Origin: Campylobacteraceae bacterium
GTDB taxonomy: Bacteria; Campylobacterota; Campylobacteria; Campylobacterales; Sulfurovaceae
Assembly (NCBI GenBank): GCA_027068975.1
Contig: JALXFN010000063.1
Span: forward strand, 1 to 59,100
Direction: 5' to 3'
DNA length: 59,100 nt
Shown: in pieces, positions 1-8,249 of the stretch
How positions within the stretch are numbered: the stretch's first letter is position 1
Layout: every line of letters begins with the position of its first letter
The notes under the pieces: generated by a model
Databases searched by the model: none
Told to the model about the DNA's origin: nothing
What the model saw: the letters and a program-made list of their open reading frames with translations, nothing else
Program-made: the position numbers and the translations under genes

Positions 1-516
1 AAAAAAAAAGAAAAAAAAAAAATCAATAAACTCAAAGCTACTACATCAACATTTACCTTTAAAAATTTTAAAAACAAAACAACTATTGTAAATTTAAAAA
101 ATGATGTATATACATTTTCAAATATAAAACAACCTATTGTAATGGTTAACCTATCTTCTACTTGGTGTCCACCCTGTAGAGGAGAAGTCCCTCACCTTAG
201 TAGTCTACAAAAGAAATTTAAAGAAAATCTTTTTATAATTACTGCTTTGGTTCACGATAATATTAAAGACAATGAACTAAAAAAACTAATTATATCTGAG
301 AAAGCACACTTCTTCGTTGCTGTTAACCAAAATGAGAATGAAAAATTTGAAAAAATGATTATAAAAAAATTAGGAATTGTTGATAACTTCAAATTACCCT
401 TGATGGTACTATTTGCTAATGGTAAATACTTTACACATTATGAAGGAAGTATGCCAGAAGAGATGATAGAGAGTGATATAAAACAACTATTAGAAAAACA
501 AAAGAGAGATAAATAA
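1..516 (+). CDS. TlpA-like thioredoxin-fold protein, 3' part (partial)
   Basis: The reading frame is open from the first base, so the start lies upstream of the window; the in-frame ATG at 142 is inside the fold. The visible 171 residues hold a thioredoxin-like domain: a beta strand ending in VNLSSTWCPPCRGEVPHL, with the CPPC pair at visible residues 56 and 59, and a late PLMVLFANGKY strand in which LP supplies the usual cis-proline position. TlpA/ResA-type proteins are normally tethered outside the inner membrane and reduce or exchange disulfides, for example in cytochrome maturation. The signal or anchor region is not visible, so location is inferred. The stop overlaps the ftsY start (TAATG), so the two genes are probably translated together. 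The first 21 bases are nearly all A and encode a Lys-rich stretch. Confidence 0.8.
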   Translation, partial: KKKEKKKINKLKATTSTFTFKNFKNKTTIVNLKNDVYTFSNIKQPIVMVNLSSTWCPPCRGEVPHLSSLQKKFKENLFIITALVHDNIKDNELKKLIISEKAHFFVAVNQNENEKFEKMIIKKLGIVDNFKLPLMVLFANGKYFTHYEGSMPEEMIESDIKQLLEKQKRDK

Positions 517-1385
517 TGTTTAATATATTTAAAAAAGTTTTTAAACGTACCAATGATGCCATAAAAGAAGTAGCCCCCGAAAAAAAGAAAAAAATCACTA
601 AAGATGAGTTTGAAGATATTCTCTTAGAGGCTGATGTAAACTATGAATTGGTAGAAAAGTTCTTAGAAAAACTTTCCAATACCATTAACAGAGGTGAAGC
701 CTATAATGCACTTATTACAGTCTTTCAATATAAAGCTGATTGGAAAGATGATATCGATGCAAAACCTTTTGTAGACATGATTGTCGGAGTAAATGGTGCT
801 GGTAAAACAACCACCATGGCAAAACTCGCACGACATCATCAAAAAGATGGTAAATCAGTTATTTTTGGTGCTGCTGATACCTTTAGAGCTGCAGCCATAG
901 AACAGTTAACTCGTTGGGCAAAAAAGCTAGATGTTCCTATTGTAGCAACACAACAAGGTCATGACCCTTCTGCTGTTGTTTATGATACCATATCCTCGGC
1001 TATAGCAAAAAATATAGACCATGTACTTATAGATACAGCAGGAAGACTACATACTCAAACCAACTTAGGTGAAGAGCTTAAAAAAATGGTTCGTACAGCA
1101 GACAAAGCAATGACAGATGCACCACATAGAAAAATGCTTATACTTGATGGTACACAAGGTAGCTCTAGTATTAACCAAGCAAAAATTTTCAACGAACTTA
1201 TTGGTATAGATGGTATAATAATTACTAAGTTAGATGGTACAGCTAAAGGTGGTTCTGTTCTATCTATAGCAGATGAACTTCAAATGCCTATCTACTATAT
1301 AGGTACAGGGGAGCAACCTGATGACCTAATAAGATTTAAAGCAGATGATTATGTCAATACTATTTTGGATGGAATTTTTATCTAA
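516..1385 (+). CDS. ftsY: Signal recognition particle receptor FtsY
   Basis: SRP-type GTPase that receives SRP-ribosome complexes at the inner membrane for co-translational insertion of membrane proteins. The NG domain fills almost the whole 289 residues: G1 loop GVNGAGKTTT at 91-100, DTFRAAA at 121-127, G3 DTAGR at 173-177, and G4 TKLD at 237-240 followed by GTAKGG. The acidic A domain of the E. coli protein is missing and replaced by about 30 basic residues, as in other Campylobacterota. The LDGTQGSSS segment stands where many FtsY proteins have DANTGQ, a variant I recall from this phylum. The start overlaps the stop of the upstream thioredoxin gene by one base. Confidence 0.97.
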   Translation: MFNIFKKVFKRTNDAIKEVAPEKKKKITKDEFEDILLEADVNYELVEKFLEKLSNTINRGEAYNALITVFQYKADWKDDIDAKPFVDMIVGVNGAGKTTTMAKLARHHQKDGKSVIFGAADTFRAAAIEQLTRWAKKLDVPIVATQQGHDPSAVVYDTISSAIAKNIDHVLIDTAGRLHTQTNLGEELKKMVRTADKAMTDAPHRKMLILDGTQGSSSINQAKIFNELIGIDGIIITKLDGTAKGGSVLSIADELQMPIYYIGTGEQPDDLIRFKADDYVNTILDGIFI

Positions 1386-1415
1386 AGGGTTTTAGGTCAC
1401 AACTAGGAGGTTAAA

Positions 1416-2513
1416 ATGCCAAAAATATTTACCCCTATTTTACTTATACTGTTAACGACTACTTCTCTTCTTATTTTAAAGGAGAGAAAAACTTTTGATA
1501 TTAGAACGCTTGTGCATATAGACCCCATACCCCATACAAAAGAGTTAATAGCTAAAGAGAAATATGTAGAGGCAGAAGAGTATCTTAGCTATTTTATCTC
1601 ATATAATTATGTTAAAGAAAATCCTCAAAGTCAACAACTTCTACAAGCAATAAAATCAAAACGTGAAGATTATGGGTATAAAGCAAAAAAATTCTTAGAG
1701 GGATTAACCCAAGGAAAAAGTGATGAAGATATAGGAAAAGCCTCAGCTTTTGTTTCTGATTTTTTAATTGTTGGGGATATTAGAGATTTATCTATAGAGG
1801 GGAAGCACTATATTGATAATAAAGAGGTAGATAATGTTATTGTAGCTCTCTCTTCACTTGGTATCTTAGCAACAGCCTCAACAGTTTATACTATGGGAGC
1901 TACTACTCCTGTAAAAACCTCTATATCTGTTTTAAAGTATGGAAAAAAAGTCAACAAACTTCCCTCATGGCTAAGTAAACAACTTATTACACAAGCTCAA
2001 ATCTCAAATAAAACTAAATCATTAGATAATTTAAAAGATTTACTACAACCTATCTATAAACTTTACGATAAAATTGGTCTAAATCAAACACTAAATCTTC
2101 TAAAAAATACAAAAAATATTAAAGAGTTAAAAAGCTTTGTAACACTTGCATCTCGTTTTGGTAAAAAGAGTAATATTCTTCTAAAAATCACAAAAGGTAA
2201 GGCATTTGAGTATGCAAAAAGTATGCCTAATGTCAAAAGTAAAAACATACTCTATGCTTCTACTTATGGAGAAGAAGGATTAAAAGGTTTAAAGAAAATG
2301 GGAGAAGTTAAGTTCATAAAAAGAGTTGGTTTTAGCTCAAACTTAGCTAAAACAACCTATAAAGGAAACTTGAACTCGTTTTTTAATTATCTACTAAAAA
2401 CTATTCCTTCTTCACTTCTATATGCAATAGTTATTTTGACTCTTTTATATTTTATTCAGAAAATTTATATACCTATAAGAGAACTATTCAGCTCTCCTCT
2501 TCTATCCAAATAA
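1416..2513 (+). CDS. Uncharacterised protein with membrane helices at both ends
   Basis: I do not recognise the family with certainty. The 365-residue protein has an N-terminal hydrophobic helix (about residues 4-20) and a C-terminal one (about 335-353, SLLYAIVILTLLYFIQ). Between them lies a mostly helical, lysine-rich body with a small-residue-rich stretch near residues 140-165 that could be a further membrane-associated helix, just after the phrase FLIVGDIRDLSIEG. A perfect AGGAGG Shine-Dalgarno at 1405-1410, five bases before the ATG, marks the start and suggests strong translation. It follows ftsY by 30 bases and may share its transcript. Its last 12 bases overlap the convergent PAS gene. 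Function unknown. Confidence 0.75.
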   Translation: MPKIFTPILLILLTTTSLLILKERKTFDIRTLVHIDPIPHTKELIAKEKYVEAEEYLSYFISYNYVKENPQSQQLLQAIKSKREDYGYKAKKFLEGLTQGKSDEDIGKASAFVSDFLIVGDIRDLSIEGKHYIDNKEVDNVIVALSSLGILATASTVYTMGATTPVKTSISVLKYGKKVNKLPSWLSKQLITQAQISNKTKSLDNLKDLLQPIYKLYDKIGLNQTLNLLKNTKNIKELKSFVTLASRFGKKSNILLKITKGKAFEYAKSMPNVKSKNILYASTYGEEGLKGLKKMGEVKFIKRVGFSSNLAKTTYKGNLNSFFNYLLKTIPSSLLYAIVILTLLYFIQKIYIPIRELFSSPLLSK

Positions 2514-3074
2514 CTTCTTCATCTTCTCAAAGAAAATGGCAGACAAACCTTTTGGTTTTGCTAACTGTTCTATAAACTGGTCATAGTTCATATTTTTCTC
2601 TTCTAAATAAGCATCAAGATATGCCATTGAAGCTTTAACATCATGCTCTTTTTCAATTGCTAAAAGTTTAACATAAAGCTTTTCCATCACTTCTACAACA
2701 TGCTTTGGCGCTGCTTGTCTAAATGCTACATAATATTGAATATTTCCTAAAGGGTCACGTCTTATATCAAAGTCAGTTGTAACCCAATAGTAGTTACCAT
2801 TTTTAGCCATATTTTTGACTACTGCCATTATGTTTCTTCCAGATTTTAGATGATCCCACATAAGTTTAAAGATTGCTCTTGGCATATCTGGATGTCGTAA
2901 TATACTGTGTGGAGAAGATATCAATTCACTCTCTTTGTATCCCGATAACTCACAAAAGTAATCATTACCATAGATAATTTTTCCTGAAACATCTGTTTTA
3001 CTTACAATCATTCTTTTACTATCTAGTTTAATCTCTATATCTGTAGCTATTGGTCGTGTTATTGTTATTGACAT
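2502..3074 (-). CDS. PAS-domain redox/energy sensor, CetB/Aer-N-terminus-like
   Basis: A 190-residue soluble protein with a single PAS domain at about residues 20-125, showing the phrases SKTDVSGKIIYGNDYFCELSGY and SILRHPDMPRAIFKLMW typical of Aer-type PAS domains that bind FAD. The last ~65 residues are helical. There is no transmembrane segment, HAMP or methyl-accepting domain. In Campylobacter jejuni the PAS-only protein CetB works with a separate membrane partner (CetA) in energy taxis; this gene has that build, but no CetA-like gene is in the window, so the role is inferred. It could also feed another signalling protein. Its end overlaps the end of the convergent upstream gene by 12 bases. 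Confidence 0.85.
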   Translation of the reverse strand: MSITITRPIATDIEIKLDSKRMIVSKTDVSGKIIYGNDYFCELSGYKESELISSPHSILRHPDMPRAIFKLMWDHLKSGRNIMAVVKNMAKNGNYYWVTTDFDIRRDPLGNIQYYVAFRQAAPKHVVEVMEKLYVKLLAIEKEHDVKASMAYLDAYLEEKNMNYDQFIEQLAKPKGLSAIFFEKMKKLFG

Positions 3075-3140
3075 TCTAAATCCTATATAATATTAATTAA
3101 AAATAATTATATAGTATTTTTTCTTTATAAAAGTTTAAGT

Positions 3141-4088
3141 TTATCTTTTATTTAACAAGGAAATCTTTACCTGTTGTTTGAGCCACATTCTATGTTCAAT
3201 GGCAGGAAAACCTGCATAAGTTTTTCCTCCTTTAAGAGACTTCGTTACACCAGCTTTTCCTGCAATGGTTACAAAATCACCAATATGGAGGTGTCCTGAT
3301 ATTGCACTCTGACCACCTATTACAAGATTACGACCAGTAGTAGTAGAACCTGCGATTCCTGATTGACCAGCCATCAGTGAGTGTTCACCTACATCACAGT
3401 TATGTCCTATCTGAATAAGATTGTCAAGCTTTGTACCTTTACGTATATATGTTGTACCAAAAACAGCTCTATCAATGGTACAGTTTGCACCTATCTCCAC
3501 ATCATCTTCTATAACAGTATTACCATTTTGATAAATCTTAACATGTTCACCCATTTTTGTATGAGCAAAACCATAACCATCTGAACCTATTACTGTTCCT
3601 GCATGAACGATACAATTAGAACCTATTATGGAGTGATGGTAAATCGTAACATTGGGATATATAAGTGTATTAGAACCAATACTGACATTATCACCAATAT
3701 AAGCACCAGCCATAACGATTACATTATCTCCTAAAGTTACATTTTTTCCAAAAGATGCACGGATAGAAATATCACATCTCTCACCTATTTTGGGTTCATC
3801 ACCTTTTGTCTCTATTTTATGAGCAAAAAATTTTGAAGCCAATGCTAATTTTAAATAGGCTTCATCTGTTACTAAAGCAACAGTTGTTTCAGGTAATAAC
3901 CCTGCATACTCCTCTGCTATTAACACAGCTGCTGCTTTAGTATGATGGAGGTCATTAAGATATTTTTTATCATTAAAAAAAGAGAGTTGAGTAGGAGTTG
4001 CTTCACTAAGCGTGTGAAGTCCAGTTATTTCTATGTCATCACCTGTAAAAGAAATATCTATTTCTTGACATATTTGAGTTAATTTCAT
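3141..4088 (-). CDS. lpxD: UDP-3-O-acylglucosamine N-acyltransferase LpxD
   Basis: Third step of lipid A synthesis: N-acylation of UDP-3-O-acylglucosamine by acyl-ACP. An N-terminal uridine-binding domain is followed by a left-handed beta-helix of hexapeptide repeats (IGDNVS, IGSNTL, IGSNCI and so on), with the catalytic-region phrase IQIGHNCDVGEH that carries the active-site histidine in LpxD enzymes. I place the start at the ATG whose product begins MKLTQICQE: it has an AGGAAAAA ribosome site at the right distance and gives 315 residues. An in-frame ATG 33 bases further upstream lies inside a REP-like palindrome and has no ribosome site. The gene follows ilvI-ilvH on the same strand, an order also known in Campylobacter. 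Confidence 0.95.
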   Translation of the reverse strand: MKLTQICQEIDISFTGDDIEITGLHTLSEATPTQLSFFNDKKYLNDLHHTKAAAVLIAEEYAGLLPETTVALVTDEAYLKLALASKFFAHKIETKGDEPKIGERCDISIRASFGKNVTLGDNVIVMAGAYIGDNVSIGSNTLIYPNVTIYHHSIIGSNCIVHAGTVIGSDGYGFAHTKMGEHVKIYQNGNTVIEDDVEIGANCTIDRAVFGTTYIRKGTKLDNLIQIGHNCDVGEHSLMAGQSGIAGSTTTGRNLVIGGQSAISGHLHIGDFVTIAGKAGVTKSLKGGKTYAGFPAIEHRMWLKQQVKISLLNKR

Positions 4089-4109
4089 ATTTTTTCCTAT
4101 TATAGGCAA

Positions 4110-4135
4110 GGACAGCGACATCGCTCTGCCCCTAC
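4110..4135 (-). repeat. Single REP-like palindrome with GTAG head
   Basis: Read on the minus strand this is GTAG followed by an imperfect hairpin (GGGCAGAGCGA then TCGCTGTCC). It fills most of the 52-bp gap between ilvH and lpxD. The GTAG tetranucleotide next to a GC-richer hairpin is the pattern of REP elements and matches the build of the REP pairs near 33.7 and 35.8 kb, although the stem sequence differs. It may act as an intra-operon RNA hairpin. Confidence 0.5.
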
Positions 4136-4140
4136 ATTTT

Positions 4141-4611
4141 TTATCGTTCTATTGCAACAACCCCACCACGAACAATCTCAATAGGATTATAACGTTGTGT
4201 AGCCTCTAAAAAGTGTCTTACTCTACAAGGTTCATCTGCAACCATACCAATACATATGTTCACTCCAACATTAACGATTCCACCATTATAAGCTGCACAA
4301 AGAGCCTCTATATCTGCTAAACTCTCCTCTATAGGAAATTTAACCAATACCATCTCTTTCTCAACCATCTCATCATGTTCGATTACCTTATAGACAGGTA
4401 CAAGTTTATGAAGCTGTTTAGTAATCTGTTCCAATACTCTAGCACTACCTTTGGTTACAATGGTAATATGTGACAAATTAGAGTTAGGAATAGGTGCTAC
4501 CGTTAAAGTCTCTATGTTGTAACCACGTCCAGCAAAAAGTCCTGAAATTCTTGAAAGCACGGAACTCTCATTTTCAACCAAAACGGAGATTACTCTTCTT
4601 ACATTTTCCAT
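4141..4611 (-). CDS. ilvH: Acetolactate synthase regulatory (small) subunit
   Basis: Small subunit of acetohydroxyacid synthase, which binds the large subunit and carries valine feedback control in branched-chain amino acid synthesis. The 156 residues have the N-terminal ACT domain (RRVISVLVENESSVLSRISG, then FAGRGYNIETLTV) and the conserved C-terminal domain ending in EIVRGGVVAIER. Length is normal for IlvH/IlvN. The ATG overlaps the stop of the large-subunit gene by one base (TAATG), so translation is coupled and subunits are made in balance. Confidence 0.96.
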   Translation of the reverse strand: MENVRRVISVLVENESSVLSRISGLFAGRGYNIETLTVAPIPNSNLSHITIVTKGSARVLEQITKQLHKLVPVYKVIEHDEMVEKEMVLVKFPIEESLADIEALCAAYNGGIVNVGVNICIGMVADEPCRVRHFLEATQRYNPIEIVRGGVVAIER

Positions 4612-6323
4612 TACTTCTCTCCTTTCGTATTATCTTCTTTTTTAGGTAACATCATATTATATAATGCTCCAGCAGCAGGAACCATTGGTAAAACGTTTTC
4701 AAATCGTGCTACTTGTACATTAATAAATGCTACTTTGTCTTTCTCTATAGCATCTTTTATAGCTGCATCAAACTCTGCTTTTGTAGTAACATCATACCCT
4801 ATTCCATGACAAGCTTCAGCCAACGCCTTGTAGTTTGGTTGAAAACTCAAATCGGTTTCAGAATAACGCTCTTCATAGAAAAATGTCTGCCACTGTCGAA
4901 CCATTCCAAGGAAATGGTTGTTCAAAATAATATTAATAACAGGAATCTTATACTCAGAAGCTGTTACTAACTCTTGAACGTTCATCAAAATAGACCCATC
5001 ACCTGTAATATTTATAACTGTCTTCTCTGGAAATGCCTTTTTAGCTCCCAAGGCTGCAGGAAGACCAAAACCCATTGTTCCAAGTCCACCAGAGTTAATC
5101 CACTGACGAGGTCTATCAAACGGATAGTGTTGAGCTGCCCACATCTGATGCTGACCAACATCAGAAGTTATAATGGCTTGTTCACCAACTAACTTACCTA
5201 TTCTCTCAATTACCCATTGTGGTTTAATCACATCATCAGAGTCCACATAAGATTGAGGATGTAAGTTATCATAACGCTCCAAAACTTCTCGCCAATCAGC
5301 ATAACGCTCAGGCTTTATTTTCCCCTCAAGACCTTCAATAAACTTCTCAAGAACATTTGCTAAATCTCCAACAATAGGATAATCAACATCTACAAGCTTA
5401 CCAATGTTAGCAGGGTCAATATCCACATGGATAATATCTGCATACTTAGCAAACTCAGTAAGCTTACCTGTAACCCTATCATCAAATCTAGCCCCCAAAG
5501 AGATAACCAAATCGGTCTCTGACATTGCCATATTTGAAGCATAGTTACCATGCATTCCTAACATACCTTGAAGCAGTGGATTTTTAGCACCCATAACACC
5601 ACGAGCCATCAAAGTTTCAACAGCTGGAATCTGTCCCATCTCTGCAATTTTACGTACTAAATTACTTGTATCAGAGAGTGTAACTCCCCCACCAATATAA
5701 AGTAGAGGCTTTTTCGATTTTAAAATTGCTTCTATAGCTTTCTCAATCTGTCGTTTATTCCCTTTAACTGTTGGTTTAAAACTTGGGATATCTACACTAT
5801 CAGGGTAAACAAAATCACCAAACTCAGCAGTTATATCTTTAGGAATATCAACCAAAACAGGACCTGGTCTTCCTGTACGTGCTATATGAAAAGCCTCTTT
5901 CAGAATACGAGGAAGTTCAGAAAGTTCACGTACCAAGTAGTTGTGTTTTGTACAAGGTCGTGAAATACCTACAGCATCAATCTCTTGAAAACCATCTGTC
6001 CCAATAAGAGACAAAGGAACCTGCCCCGAAATCACAACCATAGGAATAGAATCCATATACGCTGTTGCTAAACCAGTTACAGCATTGGTAAATCCTGGTC
6101 CAGAGGTCACCATGGCAACACCCACTTCACCAGTAGCTCTAGCATAACCATCTGCTGCATGAACAGAAGCTTGTTCGTGTCTATTTAAGATGTGTTCAAA
6201 CCCATCTTGCTTATATATCTCATCATATACGTTCATGATAGCACCACCTGGGTAACCAAAAACGGTCTTTACACCCTCGGCTATCAGTGCTTCACAAACC
6301 ATTTGTGCACCGTTCATCTTCAT
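4611..6323 (-). CDS. ilvI: Acetolactate synthase catalytic (large) subunit
   Basis: Thiamine diphosphate enzyme joining pyruvate to pyruvate or 2-ketobutyrate, the first common step of valine, leucine and isoleucine synthesis. The 570 residues show the catalytic glutamate of NRHEQ (Glu50), the TSGPG loop near 73-77, the central FAD-binding domain (GARFDDRVTGK near 277-287), and the ThDP-binding GDG motif at 441-443 ending in NN at 468-469. The ATG is preceded by GGAG about 10 bases upstream; the next in-frame ATG is only two codons later. First gene of an ilvI-ilvH-lpxD operon. The roughly 140 bp upstream show no leader peptide or riboswitch that I can recognise. Confidence 0.96.
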   Translation of the reverse strand: MKMNGAQMVCEALIAEGVKTVFGYPGGAIMNVYDEIYKQDGFEHILNRHEQASVHAADGYARATGEVGVAMVTSGPGFTNAVTGLATAYMDSIPMVVISGQVPLSLIGTDGFQEIDAVGISRPCTKHNYLVRELSELPRILKEAFHIARTGRPGPVLVDIPKDITAEFGDFVYPDSVDIPSFKPTVKGNKRQIEKAIEAILKSKKPLLYIGGGVTLSDTSNLVRKIAEMGQIPAVETLMARGVMGAKNPLLQGMLGMHGNYASNMAMSETDLVISLGARFDDRVTGKLTEFAKYADIIHVDIDPANIGKLVDVDYPIVGDLANVLEKFIEGLEGKIKPERYADWREVLERYDNLHPQSYVDSDDVIKPQWVIERIGKLVGEQAIITSDVGQHQMWAAQHYPFDRPRQWINSGGLGTMGFGLPAALGAKKAFPEKTVINITGDGSILMNVQELVTASEYKIPVINIILNNHFLGMVRQWQTFFYEERYSETDLSFQPNYKALAEACHGIGYDVTTKAEFDAAIKDAIEKDKVAFINVQVARFENVLPMVPAAGALYNMMLPKKEDNTKGEK

Positions 6324-6465
6324 GAATTTAGCTCCAATCGTATTGTAATTTTGTGGTGGATTTTAGCTAAATTCGGATAAAAAGGGTCTGAAATTAAATA
6401 TTCAAACCTTTATTCTCTACTCTAGTGTAATGTATAATTTGTATAAGAAATCAACTACATATATT

Positions 6466-7581
6466 TTATTTATAATAAGCATCAACTCCATCAGCAATAC
6501 CCTTAACAAATCTCTCTTGATAGCGTTTACTTCTTAATCTTCTTAGTTCTCTATTATGTGTTAGGTAGCCTGTCTCTATTAAAACTGCTGGCATGGTTGA
6601 ACCTAAAAGAACCCAAAAATCAGAACTTTTAACTCCTTTATCATTTAACTTATAACGTTTTCTTACATTAGTTAAGATTTTACTCCTTATTCCTCTTGCT
6701 AATTTTCGAGACTTAGCAATTTTCCATGAACTTATCATTTTTTTATATGCTGATACTGAGTAGTAATACTTTCCTTTATAGTAGGCTCGTCTTTTTCTTA
6801 CTCTATCTGAATTTTTTAGAGACAAATAAAATACTTCAAAACCTTCATATTTCTGTTTAGGTTTTCCTTTTGCTGATGCATTAGCATGAATGGATATAAA
6901 TAGCTCTCCATTTCTAGCATTTGCATACTCTGTTCTCTCTTTTAAAGACAAATATTTATCATACGTTCTTGTCATAAAAACTTTATAGCCTCGTTTTTGC
7001 AACTCTCTTCTTAATCTTTTTGATATCTCCAAAGTCAGGGTTTTTTCATAAATACCTTTTCCAATGGCACCTACATCTCGTCCCCCATGACCAGGGTCAA
7101 TAATAATGGTTTTTTTACCATGATTAATTTTATGTTTCTTTTTTGCATGACTATTTTTTCTAGTATGCTGTTTTTTGCTAGAATAATTATTTCTTTCTAC
7201 CATTTTAGAAGAAGCATTTAAATAAATAGTCAATATTTTACCATTAATAGAATAATTTTTCTTATTTTTAGAATAGGACTCAATAACAATACGTAAATAG
7301 TTTTTATTAAACTGTCCAATCCTAAAAGCTTTAACCCCTTTATGCCTATAGTGGGATATTGTCTTAGTTTTAGGCAATACCCCATTTTTAATATCATATA
7401 TATATTTAACCAATCCATTACGTTCTATGGCTAAAGTTTTTATATTTCCAATATTATATTTAAACGTTAAAATAAGCTTATTATTACCTAAAGAAGTATC
7501 TCTTAAATAATTATTTGCTTGTGCAAAAAGTGTTTGAGAAAAAATAAAATACAGTAAAACAATAGATAACTTTTTAATCAA
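6466..7581 (-). CDS. amiC: N-acetylmuramoyl-L-alanine amidase AmiC-type
   Basis: Periplasmic zinc amidase that cuts the stem peptide from peptidoglycan during cell separation. The 371 residues carry a signal peptide (1-20, ending SQTLFA), an AMIN-like beta domain (about 30-122), a Lys/Ser/His-rich linker (125-155) and an Amidase_3 domain from 156. Expected zinc ligands are visible: His165 in DPGHGG, Glu179 in GIYEK and His232 in SIHANAS, with the catalytic Glu336 in LIETGYL. The linker is unusually basic. It is monocistronic by spacing: about 140 bp separate it from ilvI and 245 very AT-rich bp lie on its 5' side before the divergent gene, where I see no other feature. Confidence 0.93.
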   Translation of the reverse strand: MIKKLSIVLLYFIFSQTLFAQANNYLRDTSLGNNKLILTFKYNIGNIKTLAIERNGLVKYIYDIKNGVLPKTKTISHYRHKGVKAFRIGQFNKNYLRIVIESYSKNKKNYSINGKILTIYLNASSKMVERNNYSSKKQHTRKNSHAKKKHKINHGKKTIIIDPGHGGRDVGAIGKGIYEKTLTLEISKRLRRELQKRGYKVFMTRTYDKYLSLKERTEYANARNGELFISIHANASAKGKPKQKYEGFEVFYLSLKNSDRVRKRRAYYKGKYYYSVSAYKKMISSWKIAKSRKLARGIRSKILTNVRKRYKLNDKGVKSSDFWVLLGSTMPAVLIETGYLTHNRELRRLRSKRYQERFVKGIADGVDAYYK

Positions 7582-7826
7582 AATAGCTAATCCTCCCCAC
7601 CTATTAATTCAAAAGATATTTTAACATTTTATAGAGAATAATATGCTATTTTTTTTATTAAATTCAAAATATAATATTTAGAAACAACTTATTTACTCAA
7701 ATATTCTTAAATATTTTAAAATATTAGTTTTTTATATTTTTATTAATAATTTTTTAATATTATTATTTTAGTTTAAGAATAACACAATAGTATTTACTAT
7801 TACATATATGAAAAGGTTATTTTATA

Positions 7827-8246
7827 ATGTCAAATTTATTTAAATCACAACCTATTGATAATATAAATATTTTATCAAATGAATCCACCACAAAAGAAGA
7901 GGAAAAAAACTTTAGACAATATATTGTAAAGTTCTATGAAAAGCAAGGCTATAAAGTTTGGAACCATACGGATGATACTGGTGAAAACGATAAAGGTATT
8001 AATATCATTGCAAAAAAAAACAGAGAGATTCTCCTTATTCATTGTCATCTATCGACCATAAACATTACTACTCATGATTTAAAAGAGTTTGAGAATCAGC
8101 GTAATAAGTTTATTTTAGAAAATCCACTCTTTGAAGGTTATGATATAAATTTACGTTATTCATTAACTGGGTTTTTTTTAACAGAAGAGGCTTTTTGGTA
8201 CATACATGAACATTCAAAAATAATCTCGTATGAAGTCATAAAATAA
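7827..8246 (+). CDS. Small protein resembling a restriction-endonuclease-like (Mrr/PD-(D/E)xK) domain
   Basis: 139 residues, not firmly identified. A segment reading YIVKFYEKQGYKVW, then GENDKGINIIAKKNREILLIHCH, has the helix-strand-strand order of Mrr-type nuclease folds, with an acidic residue in the first strand region and a charged KNRE turn before a hydrophobic strand. The usual ExK/QxK triad is degraded (LLIHCH where Q-C-K would be expected), so catalysis is doubtful. No methylase or other defence partner is adjacent: the neighbours are amiC (divergent) and ppk2 (convergent, three bases away). Upstream DNA is extremely AT-rich. It may be a non-catalytic DNA-binding protein or a decayed defence gene. 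Confidence 0.6.
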   Translation: MSNLFKSQPIDNINILSNESTTKEEEKNFRQYIVKFYEKQGYKVWNHTDDTGENDKGINIIAKKNREILLIHCHLSTINITTHDLKEFENQRNKFILENPLFEGYDINLRYSLTGFFLTEEAFWYIHEHSKIISYEVIK

Positions 8247-8249
8247 AGA

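Noticed and set aside
1-30. Poly-A tract at the window start as a regulatory or assembly feature
   Set aside because: It is in frame with the thioredoxin-like gene and reads as a Lys-rich segment, so coding explains it.
3381-3584. 67-residue plus-strand frame inside lpxD
   Set aside because: Shadow of the hexapeptide-repeat coding sequence, with no features of its own.
4089-4121. ATG at 4121 as the lpxD start
   Set aside because: It lies inside a REP-like palindrome with no ribosome site, while the ATG at 4088 has AGGAAAAA at the right distance and gives the usual N-terminus.
6324-6465. Attenuator or leader peptide upstream of ilvI
   Set aside because: No short frame rich in Leu, Val or Ile codons and no paired terminator/antiterminator stems were found.
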